DNA from: Leptospira sp. B5-022
GTDB lineage: Bacteria; Spirochaetota; Leptospiria; Leptospirales; Leptospiraceae
DNA length: 64,000 nucleotides
Assembly: GCF_000347035.1 (NCBI RefSeq)
Contig: NZ_ANIJ01000022.1
Location: forward strand, 62,001 to 126,000
Direction: 5' to 3'
The notes beneath the pieces are model-generated. The model ran no database searches and was not told where the DNA came from. It worked only from the letters and a program-made list of their open reading frames with translations. Every line of letters starts with the position of its first letter. The first letter of the stretch is position 1. The translations under genes were made by a program, and so were the position numbers. Of this stretch, positions 36,252 to 46,394 are shown one piece after another.

Positions 36252-37530
36252 GGGTGAAAAAAAGAAAGTAGTAGTAATCGGAGTGGGTTTCGGGGGATTG
36301 CAGGCGATCAAAAAATTATCCAAAGAAGAAGATCTGGAAATCATCGCTATCGATAAAAAAAACCATCATTTGTTCCAACCGTTATTATACCAAGTAGCGA
36401 CTGCGGTATTGAGCCCCGCCGACATTGCGATCCCGACCAGATCCCTTATCGGGGACAAAAAGAACGTAACGGTCTATTTGGGAGAAGTGGAGAAGGTGGA
36501 CATCCAGGCTAAAAAAGTCCATTTTCAAGGGCATACAGAAGATTACGATTATTTAATATTGGCCGCGGGAGCTAAATCGGGCTATTTCGGGAACGATCAT
36601 TGGAAAAAATACTCGATCGGATTAAAGTCCCTTAAAGACGCACTTTCTATTCGCACTAAAATTTTAACCTCTTTCGAGCAAGCGGAACTAGCGGGAGATC
36701 CGGAAGTAGCCAAAAAACATTTAAATTACGTAATTATCGGTGGAGGTCCTACAGGTGTGGAACTTGCCGGTTCCATCGCGGAACTTTCTCATGAGATCGT
36801 TCGAAACGAATTCCATACCATCGATCCTGCCTTGGCAAAGATCACTCTGATCGAGGCATCTCCTAGGCTTCTTGCCTCATTCGCTCCTAAGTTAAGCGAG
36901 TTTGCGAAGATTCGTCTGGAAAAAAGGGGAGTGGAAGTTTTAACAGGAACCAAAGTCCTCGAAATAGATCAGAACGGAGTTAAGATAGAAGGAAGAACAA
37001 TTCCTTCTTCTACCGTGATCTGGGCAGCCGGAGTGCAGGCAAATTCTATAGGAGCTACCTTAGGAGTTCCTACTGATAGGATGGGAAGAGTAATGGTGGA
37101 TGAGTTCTGCAATGTGGAAGGTCATCCCGAAGTTTTTGTTATCGGTGATATCGCGAATTATTCCAAAGGTTTGGAAAAACCTTTACCTGGAGTCTCTCCG
37201 GTAGCAATGCAGCAAGGTAGATATGTTGCATCTTTGATTCGCGGGGATCTGAAATCTAAAAAAAGAAAACCTTTCCATTATTTAGACAAAGGAAGTATGG
37301 CGACTATCGGGAGGCAGGATGCAGTCGCCCAGGTCGGACGTTTCAGACTGAGAGGGTTTTTCGGCTGGGTAGTTTGGTTATTCATCCATATTTTCTATCA
37401 GGTAGGATTTAAGAATAAGATCTCTATCTTTATCACTTGGGTTTGGTCTTATATTACGTTTCGTGCAGAAGCAAGATTGATCCAGGACGAGGTTGAATCC
37501 AATTCAGTCGGGTCTTCTCAGCCGAATTAA
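36244..37530 (+). CDS. ndh: Type II NADH:quinone oxidoreductase
   Basis: 428 residues. FAD site VVVIGVGFGGLQAIKKL (residue 9 on), NADH site YVIIGGGPTGVELAGSIAEL near residue 165, and WAAGV and VFVIGDIANY later. The C-terminus has an amphipathic membrane-binding stretch (WVVWLFIHIFYQVGF). It is a single-subunit, non-proton-pumping NADH dehydrogenase feeding menaquinone, which connects with MqnD. An exact copy of GTAGGAACTCC (minus strand) is within it. Confidence 0.92.
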   Translation: MPKGEKKKVVVIGVGFGGLQAIKKLSKEEDLEIIAIDKKNHHLFQPLLYQVATAVLSPADIAIPTRSLIGDKKNVTVYLGEVEKVDIQAKKVHFQGHTEDYDYLILAAGAKSGYFGNDHWKKYSIGLKSLKDALSIRTKILTSFEQAELAGDPEVAKKHLNYVIIGGGPTGVELAGSIAELSHEIVRNEFHTIDPALAKITLIEASPRLLASFAPKLSEFAKIRLEKRGVEVLTGTKVLEIDQNGVKIEGRTIPSSTVIWAAGVQANSIGATLGVPTDRMGRVMVDEFCNVEGHPEVFVIGDIANYSKGLEKPLPGVSPVAMQQGRYVASLIRGDLKSKKRKPFHYLDKGSMATIGRQDAVAQVGRFRLRGFFGWVVWLFIHIFYQVGFKNKISIFITWVWSYITFRAEARLIQDEVESNSVGSSQPN

Positions 37531-37580
37531 CGCTGAAAATAATCCTTGAATAGGCCGTACATAATAAAAGAATAAGTTCG

Positions 37581-38393
37581 ATGCGGACAGATCTTTGGAA
37601 AGGCAAGACAATCGTAATTACCGGAGGATCTTCGGGGATAGGAGAAGCTTTATTAGAAAGTTTGTCCCAGGTTCCTTGCAAGATTATCAATCTTTCCAGA
37701 TCGGAACCGGAGTTAGTTCGTAAAATTTCCAAGAAGAAGGAAAAACGACCTGCTGAAATTTTCCACATCCAAGCGGATCTTTCTTCCGAAAAAGAGATCA
37801 ATAAAGCCGTCGCTAAGTTGGCGAAACTGACGGACGGCGTCGATGTTCTTTTTAATAACGCCGGCATAACCGCTCATTCCAGATTCGATCAAACTCAAAT
37901 TGAAGCTTTTAGGAAAGCGTTTGAAGTGAACTTTTTCGGCCCCGTCTTCCTTACAATGAGACTTCTTCCCTTCTTAAAAAGGAATAAAGGGGCGGTTATG
38001 GTTACGTCTACAGTCAGTGGGCTATACGGGATACCTGCAAGAAGCGCTTATTCTTCTTCCAAATCCGCATTACATGCCGTTATGGAATCCGCGCGTATAG
38101 AACTTTCGGAAGAAGGTTTGCGTTTTATCATATTCTGTCCTCCTTATACAAAGACAAATCTAAGAGCGAGCGGTATAGACGGGGACGGCCAGAAACTGGG
38201 AGAACCCCATTACTCCGGAAAGAGTAAAACTCCGGAGGAAGTTGCAGAAAAGATGATCCTCGCGATCGAGGATCCAAATTCAAGGCTTGTGGTAATGGAT
38301 AAGAGCGGGTGGTTCGTTCAATGGATGAGGAATATTTCTCCTTCGTTTTTGGAAAAGGTATTATACAAAAAACTTTATAAGGACTTTCATTAA
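37581..38393 (+). CDS. Short-chain dehydrogenase/reductase
   Basis: 270 residues. [30 protein letters not shown] and YSSSK give the NAD(P) site and catalytic tetrad. It is the second SDR of this region and closely follows ndh; it differs from the one at 34935 and is unlikely to be a tandem duplicate. Substrate unknown. It is followed by an SRPBCC gene 16 nt downstream. Confidence 0.87.
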   Translation: MRTDLWKGKTIVITGGSSGIGEALLESLSQVPCKIINLSRSEPELVRKISKKKEKRPAEIFHIQADLSSEKEINKAVAKLAKLTDGVDVLFNNAGITAHSRFDQTQIEAFRKAFEVNFFGPVFLTMRLLPFLKRNKGAVMVTSTVSGLYGIPARSAYSSSKSALHAVMESARIELSEEGLRFIIFCPPYTKTNLRASGIDGDGQKLGEPHYSGKSKTPEEVAEKMILAIEDPNSRLVVMDKSGWFVQWMRNISPSFLEKVLYKKLYKDFH

Positions 38394-38408
38394 AGGACTG
38401 AAGTCTAT

Positions 38409-38828
38409 ATGGAAACTAGAAGTATTATTAAAGAATTCAAATATGATTTTCCTTTGGAAAAAGTCTGGAGTGCCGTCACGGTCAACGAAGAGTTGATTCA
38501 TTGGTTAGCCGATAAGGTGACAGGGCGTCCTAAACTTGGCGGTACTTTTTCCTGGACTTGGAATCTAGGGCCTGAAGGAGAACTTACGTCTACGGGTATT
38601 TATAAAAAAATAGTTCCTTTCCAAGAGTTAATACTTCAGTGGCAAGACCATCCCGCAGGTGATATAGAACTCAAATTAGAGTTCGAAAAAGACGGAGATT
38701 CCACTGTTCTTAAACTCACTAACTCAGGATATCCTATAGGAGAAAAATTCGACCATTGGATCGAGGCCGCCTCCGAAGGCTGGGACGAAGAAAGTATGCA
38801 TTTGTTACAGTATCTCAGGAAGAACTAA
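38409..38828 (+). CDS. AHSA1/SRPBCC-domain protein
   Basis: 139 residues. EFKYDFPLEKVWSAVTVNEELIHWLADK and HPAGDIELKLEFEKDGDSTVLKLTNSGYP are typical of the AHSA1 (Aha1-C/START) fold. AAAGGA lies upstream. Adjacent to an SDR, with which it is likely co-transcribed. Ligand unknown. Confidence 0.85.
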   Translation: METRSIIKEFKYDFPLEKVWSAVTVNEELIHWLADKVTGRPKLGGTFSWTWNLGPEGELTSTGIYKKIVPFQELILQWQDHPAGDIELKLEFEKDGDSTVLKLTNSGYPIGEKFDHWIEAASEGWDEESMHLLQYLRKN

Positions 38829-38983
38829 GGGTTCTAATTAACCTAGGATCTTGTTTTTATTTTCCGCTTGAACTCTCGGGTCCCTAAAAAAAGATGACAT
38901 TAGAGCCCCGATTATAGGGTGTTCGCGGTCTTTTTCTCCATGAGAGACCAAGGCTAGCGAGCTGCTTTTCAAGGCGGTATACA

Positions 38984-39349
38984 GTGAACTTTCCAGAACT
39001 AGACTCTTATTTCCAAAGTCTTACGGATATCACGGATACGATTTCGATTTTAAACTCTCCGTACGATTCCGAATTCGACTCAGATATCACTAAGATGGAA
39101 AACTTCTTTAATGATATCCAATCCAAAAATTGGCTCACCACAGACAAAGAATACTTTAACTTATTTACCAGCCACTTCTCCTTTCATATCAAAATAGTGG
39201 AAGAGATCGTCCGCGAAGCGAGGGAGATCCTACATCCCGAGCGGCGTATGCATGTAAAACGTTTGGTAGGATACTGCAAAGCCACCGAAGAATGGCTGAC
39301 AGATCTTCAAAAACGCCGCAGAGCTACCGAAACTCTCGCAACTGCTTGA
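38984..39349 (+). CDS. Hypothetical helical protein
   Basis: 121 residues from a GTG with AAGGCGG 7 nt upstream. Mostly helical (FPELDSYFQSLTDITDTISIL; HFSFHIKIVEEIVREAREIL). It has a hemerythrin-like rhythm (H...H...E) but the metal-ligand set was not established. No signal peptide. Not assigned to a family. Confidence 0.6.
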   Translation: MNFPELDSYFQSLTDITDTISILNSPYDSEFDSDITKMENFFNDIQSKNWLTTDKEYFNLFTSHFSFHIKIVEEIVREAREILHPERRMHVKRLVGYCKATEEWLTDLQKRRRATETLATA

Positions 39350-39393
39350 TATAATCTATTGACATCCCCGGTTCACCGGGGAGTCTTGAGTTC

Positions 39394-40482
39394 GTGTCCG
39401 AGAACGAACGTCCGCAGAACGAAAAAATTAATTTTTTCACCCATCCGTTTCTATTTTATCCCGTACTTCTTTTTATATTCATATTTGCCATAGATAAATT
39501 GTTCTTTTTGGATAAGGTCAGAGACTACGTAAAAGTAGAATTAACCTATATCTATTACGACGTTAAGCAGGATCTCTTAGAGGAGATGATCTCCAAGTTC
39601 GGCAAGAGCGCGGGGAAGAAGTCCGATAAAAAATTAGTACTTCTAATGGGCTCTTCCAGAATGTTGTATTTCAAGAACGAGGAGATCCTGGACTTCTATC
39701 CGGATTGGGAAGTATATAATCTTTCGTCTGCGGTGACCACTCCCGCCTATTATCTCTATTTTCTCGAAAGATTATTCGAAGCGGGCGTCAAGCCGGACTT
39801 TCTGGTTATGGAAGCGGATCCTTTCCAATTTAATGCAAACAGTACTACATTCAAAAAATCGAATTTAGCGAATAGTTTCGATCTTAGATTCGTTCTTTCC
39901 AATGCATGGGACCTAGGTAAGGAAAACGTAAACTATTATCTGGGAAATTATTTCTTCGGAGTGAGTAAGAACAAGCCGTACCTGACGAATGTATATTCTC
40001 ACCTTACGAATAAAAAATTCGAACAAGCGGATCTGATCAAAAAACTGACCATAGAATCTCTGCATCGAGACAAGGGGAATGCGATCTCTCCTGCCGGCGG
40101 TTTTATGGAGAAGGACTTCGGCAAATTGGAAGCAAGTTCTATCCGTACGATCGGTTGGATCTACCCTAAATATTCACCCTCCGAAATGCAATTTTCCTTT
40201 TACGAAAAGATCCTGGATAGAGTGACAAAAGAAAGAGTTCCTACTTTGGTGGTCCGTCCGGAAGTTTCTCTACCATTGGAGAATCTTCTGAAAGAACTGA
40301 ATATCCCGGCTCCTTGGTGGGACAGGATACGTCCCATTAACCAAAAGTTCGGGATCCCTATCATCGATATGGCGGAAGCGCCCGACTACGAGTGTAATAC
40401 TTTTGCGGACAGCGGTCATATGGCTGTGGACTGTTATCGTCCATTCTTACGTTTTTTAAGAATGAGATATCCAAGAGAGTAA
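39394..40482 (+). CDS. DUF1574-type membrane-anchored SGNH-like protein
   Basis: 362 residues from a GTG. N-terminal membrane anchor ([22 protein letters not shown]), then a periplasmic domain with a GSSR block ([12 protein letters not shown], about residue 87) and a late [14 protein letters not shown], the block I and D-x-x-H pattern of SGNH hydrolases. This matches DUF1574, a Leptospira-expanded family. Likely acts on surface glycans. A hairpin CCCCGG-TTCA-CCGGGG at 39365-39382 precedes the start. Confidence 0.8.
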   Translation: MSENERPQNEKINFFTHPFLFYPVLLFIFIFAIDKLFFLDKVRDYVKVELTYIYYDVKQDLLEEMISKFGKSAGKKSDKKLVLLMGSSRMLYFKNEEILDFYPDWEVYNLSSAVTTPAYYLYFLERLFEAGVKPDFLVMEADPFQFNANSTTFKKSNLANSFDLRFVLSNAWDLGKENVNYYLGNYFFGVSKNKPYLTNVYSHLTNKKFEQADLIKKLTIESLHRDKGNAISPAGGFMEKDFGKLEASSIRTIGWIYPKYSPSEMQFSFYEKILDRVTKERVPTLVVRPEVSLPLENLLKELNIPAPWWDRIRPINQKFGIPIIDMAEAPDYECNTFADSGHMAVDCYRPFLRFLRMRYPRE

Positions 40483-40583
40483 TCCGGCTTTCATTCTCTA
40501 CTTTTCGCCGGGGAAAGGAGGTTGACGAGAAGAATTGTCTGCCTTAATTTTGCTTCGTTAGATTTTCCCCAAAAGGCGAACCC

Positions 40584-41870
40584 ATGAAAAAAATTCTATC
40601 CACAGCGGTTTCAATTTCTCTTTTGATCGGATGTTCTTCGACGAGCGTCGTTGAAAATAAGGGCAAAGCGGCCGAGTTCCAAATTTTAGAGCCGAATATC
40701 AGAGTAGAAAAATTCAAAGAAACATTCAATTTAAAGGCAGAAGGTCCGGTCAAGCTGGAGTGCGCCGGTAAACCTTGTACTCCGGACCAAGTCAGCGCTT
40801 TGACTCCGGACCAGATCAAAAAATTAAAACGTAACGGCGCTTGGAAAGAATATGTGGAGAAGGAAGATCTTCAAAAGAATAAATTCTCGGTCCTGGTCCG
40901 TGTAGGTGAATACAAGGACGATAAAAGAGAAGGTATTTGGAAAACATTGTACGAAACAGGAGAAACGTTAAGAGAAACTCCTTATGTTGCCGGATTAAAA
41001 GAAGGTGAAGAGAAAAAACTCGCGAAAGACGGGACACAACTTGAAAGTACGATTTACAAAGCCGACAAGAAGAATGGACCGTACTGGTCTAAAACGGACA
41101 AAGGAATCTTGAGCGACGAAGGTACTTACGCGGACGATAAAAAAGTAGGGACTTGGAAAGATTATTATAACGAAGATGGAGCTAAAAAATCCGTAATCGA
41201 ATTCAAAGACGGCAAAAAAAGCGGTAAAGAAACGAATTATCATAAAGACGGGAATACTGTCTCTTCCGAAGGAAATAATTCGGACGACCTAAAAACGGGT
41301 TATTGGAAAAACTATTACGAGAACGGATCTCCCCAGTCCGAAGGTAACTACGCTCCAAAAGGTGCGGGGGCCGAAAAAAAATCCCTTAGAATTGGTGCTT
41401 GGAAAGAATATTATAAAAACGGAAAGCTATTCGCGGAAGGGCAGAGAGACCATACCCGTAAGGGAGAATGGACCTTCTATTGGAGCAACGGAAATCCTGC
41501 GTATAAAGGGACCATGATGAACGAAATGATGATGAGTTCGGCAGAGGTATATGACAAGGACGGAACGATCGTCGGTAAAGGAAAACTTCTTTTCGACCTT
41601 CTGCTCATGGATGAAAAGGCGGACGAGCTGAAGGCTAAATATAAGCCTGATTTCCCGTTTGCATATTATAAAAACGGCAAGAAGTCCTTTGAAATCGCCG
41701 CAAACGGTACTGCGGTCGAGTACGACGAGTCCGGAGCGAAGATCGGGCAAGGTCCGATAATGCCTGGAACCAACCAAAAAAACGATTGTTGGACCACGCC
41801 TCAGGGTAAAAAATATTACGTAAACGGTAGAGAAAATCCTAAAATGGGGGAACTGCAGGGCTGTAAGTGA
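40584..41870 (+). CDS. MORN-repeat lipoprotein
   Basis: 428 residues. A lipobox LLIGC at about residues 13-17 follows a short signal. The mature part contains repeated MORN/YwqK-like modules of the form DGxxxGxWKxYYxNG (for example [31 protein letters not shown]). These bind lipids or proteins in other systems. It is probably anchored to the outer membrane. The rows of lysine and glycine repeats are typical, no enzyme motif seen. Confidence 0.85.
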   Translation: MKKILSTAVSISLLIGCSSTSVVENKGKAAEFQILEPNIRVEKFKETFNLKAEGPVKLECAGKPCTPDQVSALTPDQIKKLKRNGAWKEYVEKEDLQKNKFSVLVRVGEYKDDKREGIWKTLYETGETLRETPYVAGLKEGEEKKLAKDGTQLESTIYKADKKNGPYWSKTDKGILSDEGTYADDKKVGTWKDYYNEDGAKKSVIEFKDGKKSGKETNYHKDGNTVSSEGNNSDDLKTGYWKNYYENGSPQSEGNYAPKGAGAEKKSLRIGAWKEYYKNGKLFAEGQRDHTRKGEWTFYWSNGNPAYKGTMMNEMMMSSAEVYDKDGTIVGKGKLLFDLLLMDEKADELKAKYKPDFPFAYYKNGKKSFEIAANGTAVEYDESGAKIGQGPIMPGTNQKNDCWTTPQGKKYYVNGRENPKMGELQGCK

Positions 41871-41955
41871 TATTTGGTTTTTTGTAACTTAGATTCTTAA
41901 AAGCCTGTCCCATAGGGTCTGGGCTTTAAAGCCTGGAACGGACTATCAGTGTAAA

Positions 41956-41979
41956 AAGCTCGGAGTTTTCTCCGAGCTT
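41956..41979. terminator. Strong hairpin AAGCTCGGAG-TTTT-CTCCGAGCTT
   Basis: A perfect 10-bp stem with a 4-nt loop, between the MORN lipoprotein gene and the next gene. The plus-strand flank is ACAACTTTTAG, weakly T-rich, so terminator activity is plausible rather than certain. Confidence 0.45.
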
Positions 41980-42028
41980 ACAACTTTTAGAAAGGCTTTT
42001 CTCAATCTATAAAATTCTTCTCTGATCT

Positions 42029-42046
42029 ATGTTGGAATTCCAACAT
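42029..42046. repeat. 18-bp perfect palindrome ATGTTGGAATTCCAACAT
   Basis: Intergenic, 33 nt upstream of the 42079 start. It belongs to the TGTWGGAAYTCCAACA family, with close copies at 44707-44724 (inside a bat gene), 47041-47056 and 58378-58393. Possible operator or repeat seed. Confidence 0.55.
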
Positions 42047-42078
42047 GGATACAGAATGGAAAAAAGGGAATCCTTGCC

Positions 42079-42693
42079 TTGGAAAAAATTATAACTAATA
42101 ATGATCTCAAAAAAATCAGCCTAGGAATACTGGTGGCTGCTCCTTTGTTTTTCTTACTCGGATATTTTGTCCGAGGATGTAGCTCCATAAATCGACAGGC
42201 AAAGGTGACCTATAGCGGGTCGTTTACGGAAGGGACTCTGGTCTCATTAAATTCTAAAAATGTAATATTGCAAGACCCCGATTTTTCTATCCCTCTGGAA
42301 ACAGTGGAGAAGATAGAGTTTTTAGAGGATGCTCAAAGTTTGAACTCGGATCAGGTCCCTTTGAGCGACACGGAGAAATCCTTTGTAGGTACTTATAAGC
42401 TGCAAGTTGGAATTCATAAGGGAGTGTTGAGTATTTTTCCCCGTAAGACGGGAGGGATAGGAGCCACTTTACGTTTTACGAATTGGGGAAAAGGATCCAA
42501 CGAGATCTTGACCGGTATACGGGTCACAGGGAAGTCCATTCGTTTTGTGAGATCCTGTGCTGGGGCAAGATGCTCCGAGATAGGTAGCAATGTACCTTTC
42601 ACCCAAACGTATACAGGAGATTTGGACGGTAAAAAAATCCAAGGCGCTTACCAAGGTACAAATAGTTCCGGCCGCTGGCTTGCAGAACGTTAA
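42079..42693 (+). CDS. Membrane-anchored hypothetical protein preceding the moxR-bat operon
   Basis: 204 residues from a TTG. One N-terminal membrane segment ([17 protein letters not shown]) followed by a CSS that is not a canonical lipobox. The beta-rich rest ([41 protein letters not shown]) has no known domain. The gene starts 208 nt after the previous one and ends 11 nt before moxR, so it is probably the first gene of the operon. Function unknown. Confidence 0.6.
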   Translation: MEKIITNNDLKKISLGILVAAPLFFLLGYFVRGCSSINRQAKVTYSGSFTEGTLVSLNSKNVILQDPDFSIPLETVEKIEFLEDAQSLNSDQVPLSDTEKSFVGTYKLQVGIHKGVLSIFPRKTGGIGATLRFTNWGKGSNEILTGIRVTGKSIRFVRSCAGARCSEIGSNVPFTQTYTGDLDGKKIQGAYQGTNSSGRWLAER

Positions 42694-42704
42694 TAGGAAA
42701 TACT

Positions 42705-43715
42705 ATGGAATCCATTGCCAAAGATCGTGAAAATATTCCCTTAACCGAATCAGATATCCAATTTGCAAAAGATACGTTAGATCGAATCCGGCTGGAACTG
42801 ACGGGAGAGATCACAGGCCAAGAGGCAGTAGTAAAAAATCTACTCATCTCATTAGCATGCCAAGGCCATGTTCTTTTAGAAGGGATGCCTGGACTTGCAA
42901 AAACACTTTTGGCAAAATCTTTGTCATCGGCGCTGGATCTGGATTTTAAAAGAGTGCAGTTTACGCCGGACCTTCTTCCTGCCGACCTGATCGGGACAGT
43001 CGTATTCAATCCAAAAAACGGTGAATTCAATACTCGTAAAGGTCCCATCTTTACCGGAGTTTTACTTGCGGACGAGATCAATAGAGCGCCGGCAAAAGTA
43101 CAGTCCGCTCTTTTGGAATGTATGGAGGAAAGAACGGTCACTATCGGTGACAATACTTTTCCTTTGGAGAGGCCTTTTTTAGTACTCGCTACCGAGAATC
43201 CGATCGACCAAGACGGTACTTATCCGTTACCGGAAGCACAGATGGACCGTTTTTTTATGAAAGTCCTTGTGGATTATCCCGATATGGACGAGGAACTAGC
43301 GATCTTGGAACAGCATGGCAGACTCGCTACCGGCCCGAAACGTATTAAAAAAACTGCAACTGCTAAAGATGTTCTCAAAATCTCCTCCCTTGTGGATCGA
43401 GTGCATGTGGAACCTAAATTAAAAAGTTATATAGTTCGTTTGGTAAGAAATACCCGTCCGGAAGAAAAGACAGTGCCGGATCTTCTTCCTTACGTAAAAC
43501 ATGGGGCCTCTCCTAGGGCAAGTTTGAGCTTACTAAAAGCATCCAGGGCAAAGGCTTTATGGGAGGGAAGGGACTATGTGGCTCCCGAGGATGTGAAGGC
43601 CGTTCTACCTGAGATCCTTCGTCATAGAATCTTACTTACCTTCGAAGCGATCTCCGAAGATGTGGGGATCGAGTCGGTAGTCCGGATCGTTTCGGACGCT
43701 ACCCAGGTGCTTTGA
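42705..43715 (+). CDS. MoxR-family AAA ATPase
   Basis: 336 residues. Walker [15 protein letters not shown] near residue 63, Walker [25 protein letters not shown] near residue 122, and a sensor [28 protein letters not shown] lies upstream of the ATG. MoxR ATPases act with VWA-domain proteins, here the DUF58 and Bat proteins of the same operon, as a chaperone-like assembly for envelope complexes. Confidence 0.95.
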   Translation: MESIAKDRENIPLTESDIQFAKDTLDRIRLELTGEITGQEAVVKNLLISLACQGHVLLEGMPGLAKTLLAKSLSSALDLDFKRVQFTPDLLPADLIGTVVFNPKNGEFNTRKGPIFTGVLLADEINRAPAKVQSALLECMEERTVTIGDNTFPLERPFLVLATENPIDQDGTYPLPEAQMDRFFMKVLVDYPDMDEELAILEQHGRLATGPKRIKKTATAKDVLKISSLVDRVHVEPKLKSYIVRLVRNTRPEEKTVPDLLPYVKHGASPRASLSLLKASRAKALWEGRDYVAPEDVKAVLPEILRHRILLTFEAISEDVGIESVVRIVSDATQVL

Positions 43716-43729
43716 TCTAATTAACTAAA

Positions 43730-44554
43730 ATGTTCCGTAAAGAATACCAAAGCCTGATCCAACTTTTGGATTGTCCAGAGAGAGGATTTTCTCTTCGGAA
43801 TAGGCAAGGCACGGCTACAAGTTCTAGGAAAGGCAGGGGAATCGACTTTAAGGATGTACGTCCTTATGCAGTTGGAGATGATACGAGACTGATCGATTGG
43901 AATGTTACCTCCAGATTCGGAGAATTGCATGTAAGGGAATTTTACGAAGAAAAGGAAAGACTCGGAGTTTTTTTCCTGGATGTTTCCGAATCCATGGACT
44001 GGAGCAGCTCGGAATGGACCAAGGCGGAGAATGCTTTTCAAGTCTTAGCTCTATTAGTTTTACTTTATGTACGAAAAGGAAATCTTGCCAAGATCTTACT
44101 CTATTCGGACAAGTTAGAATGGGAGACGGGATATATTCGTAACACGGCAGAAGCTCTCTCCGCTTTGGAAAAAGTCCGTTCTTATCCGCATAAAAAACTA
44201 AAAACGGATCCTAAACTTCCGTTCGTACTCTTAAAAAACAGGATCAGAAGATACACGGATTCGTATATACTTTCCGATTTTCACGGACTTCCTTCTTTAA
44301 AAAAACTTACAGGACTCAGAAAATTCCACACTCTACATGCGATCCGATTCAAGGACAGTTTGGAGGAAACCGCTCCCAAAGGTTTTTTCCAATTTTTTTT
44401 ATTAAAAGATCCTGAAACAGGTAATCTTTCTTCTCCGGCGGGAGGGAGTATCCGCAAAAATCTGGAATTTCTATTTAAGTCCAGATGTTTGGAACTGGAA
44501 GGAAAAGACACGGACCCGAATAAACTTCTGGAATATTGGAGAAGTATGTCATGA
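43730..44554 (+). CDS. DUF58 family protein
   Basis: 274 residues. Contains the DUF58 core GRGIDFKDVRPYAVGDDTRLIDWNVTSRFGELHVREFYEE and a VWA-like strand FFLDVSESMDWSSS (DxSxS, near residue 80). It is cytoplasmic or membrane-peripheral. Always paired with MoxR in such operons. Its 3' end overlaps the next gene (ATGA at 44551). Confidence 0.92.
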   Translation: MFRKEYQSLIQLLDCPERGFSLRNRQGTATSSRKGRGIDFKDVRPYAVGDDTRLIDWNVTSRFGELHVREFYEEKERLGVFFLDVSESMDWSSSEWTKAENAFQVLALLVLLYVRKGNLAKILLYSDKLEWETGYIRNTAEALSALEKVRSYPHKKLKTDPKLPFVLLKNRIRRYTDSYILSDFHGLPSLKKLTGLRKFHTLHAIRFKDSLEETAPKGFFQFFLLKDPETGNLSSPAGGSIRKNLEFLFKSRCLELEGKDTDPNKLLEYWRSMS

Positions 44555-45453
44555 AGGCGGGGCAGTTCCGTCGTAGATCCTTGGATCGTATTCAATTTTT
44601 ATACTATACTTTTTATTTTTCCATTCTGCTTTTTGCAGCCCCGACATTTGCTTGGAACGAAGATTGGGAACCTAAAGAAGTTGGAATAGGAGATCAGGCG
44701 GAATATTTGTTGGAATTCCAACAAGGAGAAGTCCTGGATCCTGAACTCCCTTCCAAGGGAATGTACCCTGATCCGGATTCTCCGGATCTTCCGTTATTCG
44801 AAGTCATCACTTCCGAAGTTTCCGACACAAAGATCAAGTTGGTTGTTTCGTATTACGCTTCCGGAAAATTTTCCCTTCCTATTATTTGGAAGGATAAGGA
44901 CGGAAAAGAATTCCGTTCGGAAGCGATTCTTAACGTTCGTTCTTCCCTGGGGGAGAAGGACAAAACCCCTGAAGAGATCCTGCCACCTTTGGAATTCTCA
45001 GGGAAGTACGGTTGGAAATTAGCGGCAATCCTTGCGGGTCTGGCTGCATTGAGTTTTGGGATCTTTTACGCTTGGTATTTAAACCAAACAGCATCCAAAA
45101 AGACCATGGACGCACTTGTGGAAGCGGATCCTTGGGTTCAGAAAATTCTAATATACGAAAGTAAATTGGATGAGATAATTAATTCCCCTCCGGTATTTGC
45201 CAGGAACTTTTATAGGGTCCTATCCGGTTATATCCGGGAGAATATGGCGAAAAAAATGAATGCCCCATTTGCGCATCTAACGGAAGCGGAATTATTCCAG
45301 CGTATTTATGATTCATTCGGATTGGAAGAAGGGGAAGTTCGAAATTGGGAGAATACTTTCCGTAAAGCGCAATATTCCGGAGAGGAAGTGGAGATTTCTT
45401 CTTCCGAAGCTTTGAAGGCCTGGGATTATTGGAAGGAGGCGCTCTCCAAATGA
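44551..45453 (+). CDS. Bat-operon membrane protein (DUF4381-like)
   Basis: 300 residues from the ATG that overlaps the DUF58 stop. A signal or membrane segment at residues 18-36 ([20 protein letters not shown]), a periplasmic beta domain, one membrane helix near residue 155 ([20 protein letters not shown]), and a cytoplasmic helical tail. This is the layout of the small Bat accessory proteins. An 18-bp palindrome TTGTTGGAATTCCAACAA lies in the coding region at 44707-44724. Confidence 0.7.
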   Translation: MKAGQFRRRSLDRIQFLYYTFYFSILLFAAPTFAWNEDWEPKEVGIGDQAEYLLEFQQGEVLDPELPSKGMYPDPDSPDLPLFEVITSEVSDTKIKLVVSYYASGKFSLPIIWKDKDGKEFRSEAILNVRSSLGEKDKTPEEILPPLEFSGKYGWKLAAILAGLAALSFGIFYAWYLNQTASKKTMDALVEADPWVQKILIYESKLDEIINSPPVFARNFYRVLSGYIRENMAKKMNAPFAHLTEAELFQRIYDSFGLEEGEVRNWENTFRKAQYSGEEVEISSSEALKAWDYWKEALSK

Positions 45454-46394
45454 CGGAATGGGAGTCTCCTTATTATCTTTTTCTAATTCTTCCGATTTGG
45501 ATCTGGACATTCTATTCCTATTGGAAAAACCAACCGGCCTTGGGAATGGAACTCAGGATCCCGGGAAAAGTCCAATACGGTTCCTTCTCCGCAAAACGTT
45601 TTTTATCTTCGGTTGCACCATTAATTCGACCCGTTGCCCTAACGATATTCGTGATCTCAGTCGCAGGTCCCGGGAAAAGATATAGATTTCTTCCCGACGA
45701 AACCAAGGGAGTGGATATCATTTTGGCACTGGACGTCTCCGGTTCAATGTCCAAGAGTAGGGACTTCTTACCCGAAACCCGTCTAGGAGTTTCTAAAAAA
45801 TTACTCAAAGAGTTTATTAGAAAAAGAGAAAATGATCGTTTGGGATTGGTAGTATTTGCGGGAGGAGCTTATCTGCAATCACCATTAACAAGCGATAGGG
45901 AAGTATTAGAAGAAATATTAAGTCAAGCAGAGGAAGAAACGGTCCTGGAACAAGGGACAGCTATCGGAGACGCACTGATCCTATCTTGTTATAGATTACG
46001 AAGGTCGCCTGCGAAATCTAAAGTGATCGTGCTCATAACTGATGGTGCTTCGAATACGGGTCGTATAGATCCGGTCACAGCTACGGAGATCGCAAAAGGT
46101 GTAGGAGTTAAAATTTATTCCATAGGGATCGGAAAAGAAGACCAATCTTATGAGGTGAATTTCGAAATTTTGGATATACTTTCCAAAAAAACGGGAGGAG
46201 TATTTTATAGAGCGGAAGATATCGGTGAGTTGCGGGAGGTATTGGCATCCATCGACTCTTTGGAAAAGGATCTTCTGATCTTACCTCCGGAAGAAGTGAG
46301 AGAGTCGGAATCCTTAATCTTTCTGACCTATGCCCTGGCTTTATTAGGTTTGGATCTACTTTTGAGATCTTGGGTGTTTCGGTATTACGTATGA
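45450..46394 (+). CDS. batA: BatA (VWA-domain) protein
   Basis: 314 residues from the ATG at 45450, which has GGAGG just upstream and overlaps the previous stop; a TTG at 45429 is less likely. N-terminal membrane helix, then a VWA domain with [14 protein letters not shown] (D95) and helices and strands ending in a C-terminal membrane helix ([18 protein letters not shown]). In Leptospira and Bacteroides, Bat proteins relate to stress tolerance. Overlaps batB by 4 nt. Confidence 0.9.
   Translation: MTEWESPYYLFLILPIWIWTFYSYWKNQPALGMELRIPGKVQYGSFSAKRFLSSVAPLIRPVALTIFVISVAGPGKRYRFLPDETKGVDIILALDVSGSMSKSRDFLPETRLGVSKKLLKEFIRKRENDRLGLVVFAGGAYLQSPLTSDREVLEEILSQAEEETVLEQGTAIGDALILSCYRLRRSPAKSKVIVLITDGASNTGRIDPVTATEIAKGVGVKIYSIGIGKEDQSYEVNFEILDILSKKTGGVFYRAEDIGELREVLASIDSLEKDLLILPPEEVRESESLIFLTYALALLGLDLLLRSWVFRYYV

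Noticed and set aside
39365..39382. CCCCGG-TTCA-CCGGGG hairpin as terminator
   Set aside because: Followed by AGTCTTGAG, no T-run; it lies just before a GTG start and is more likely a leader structure or chance.
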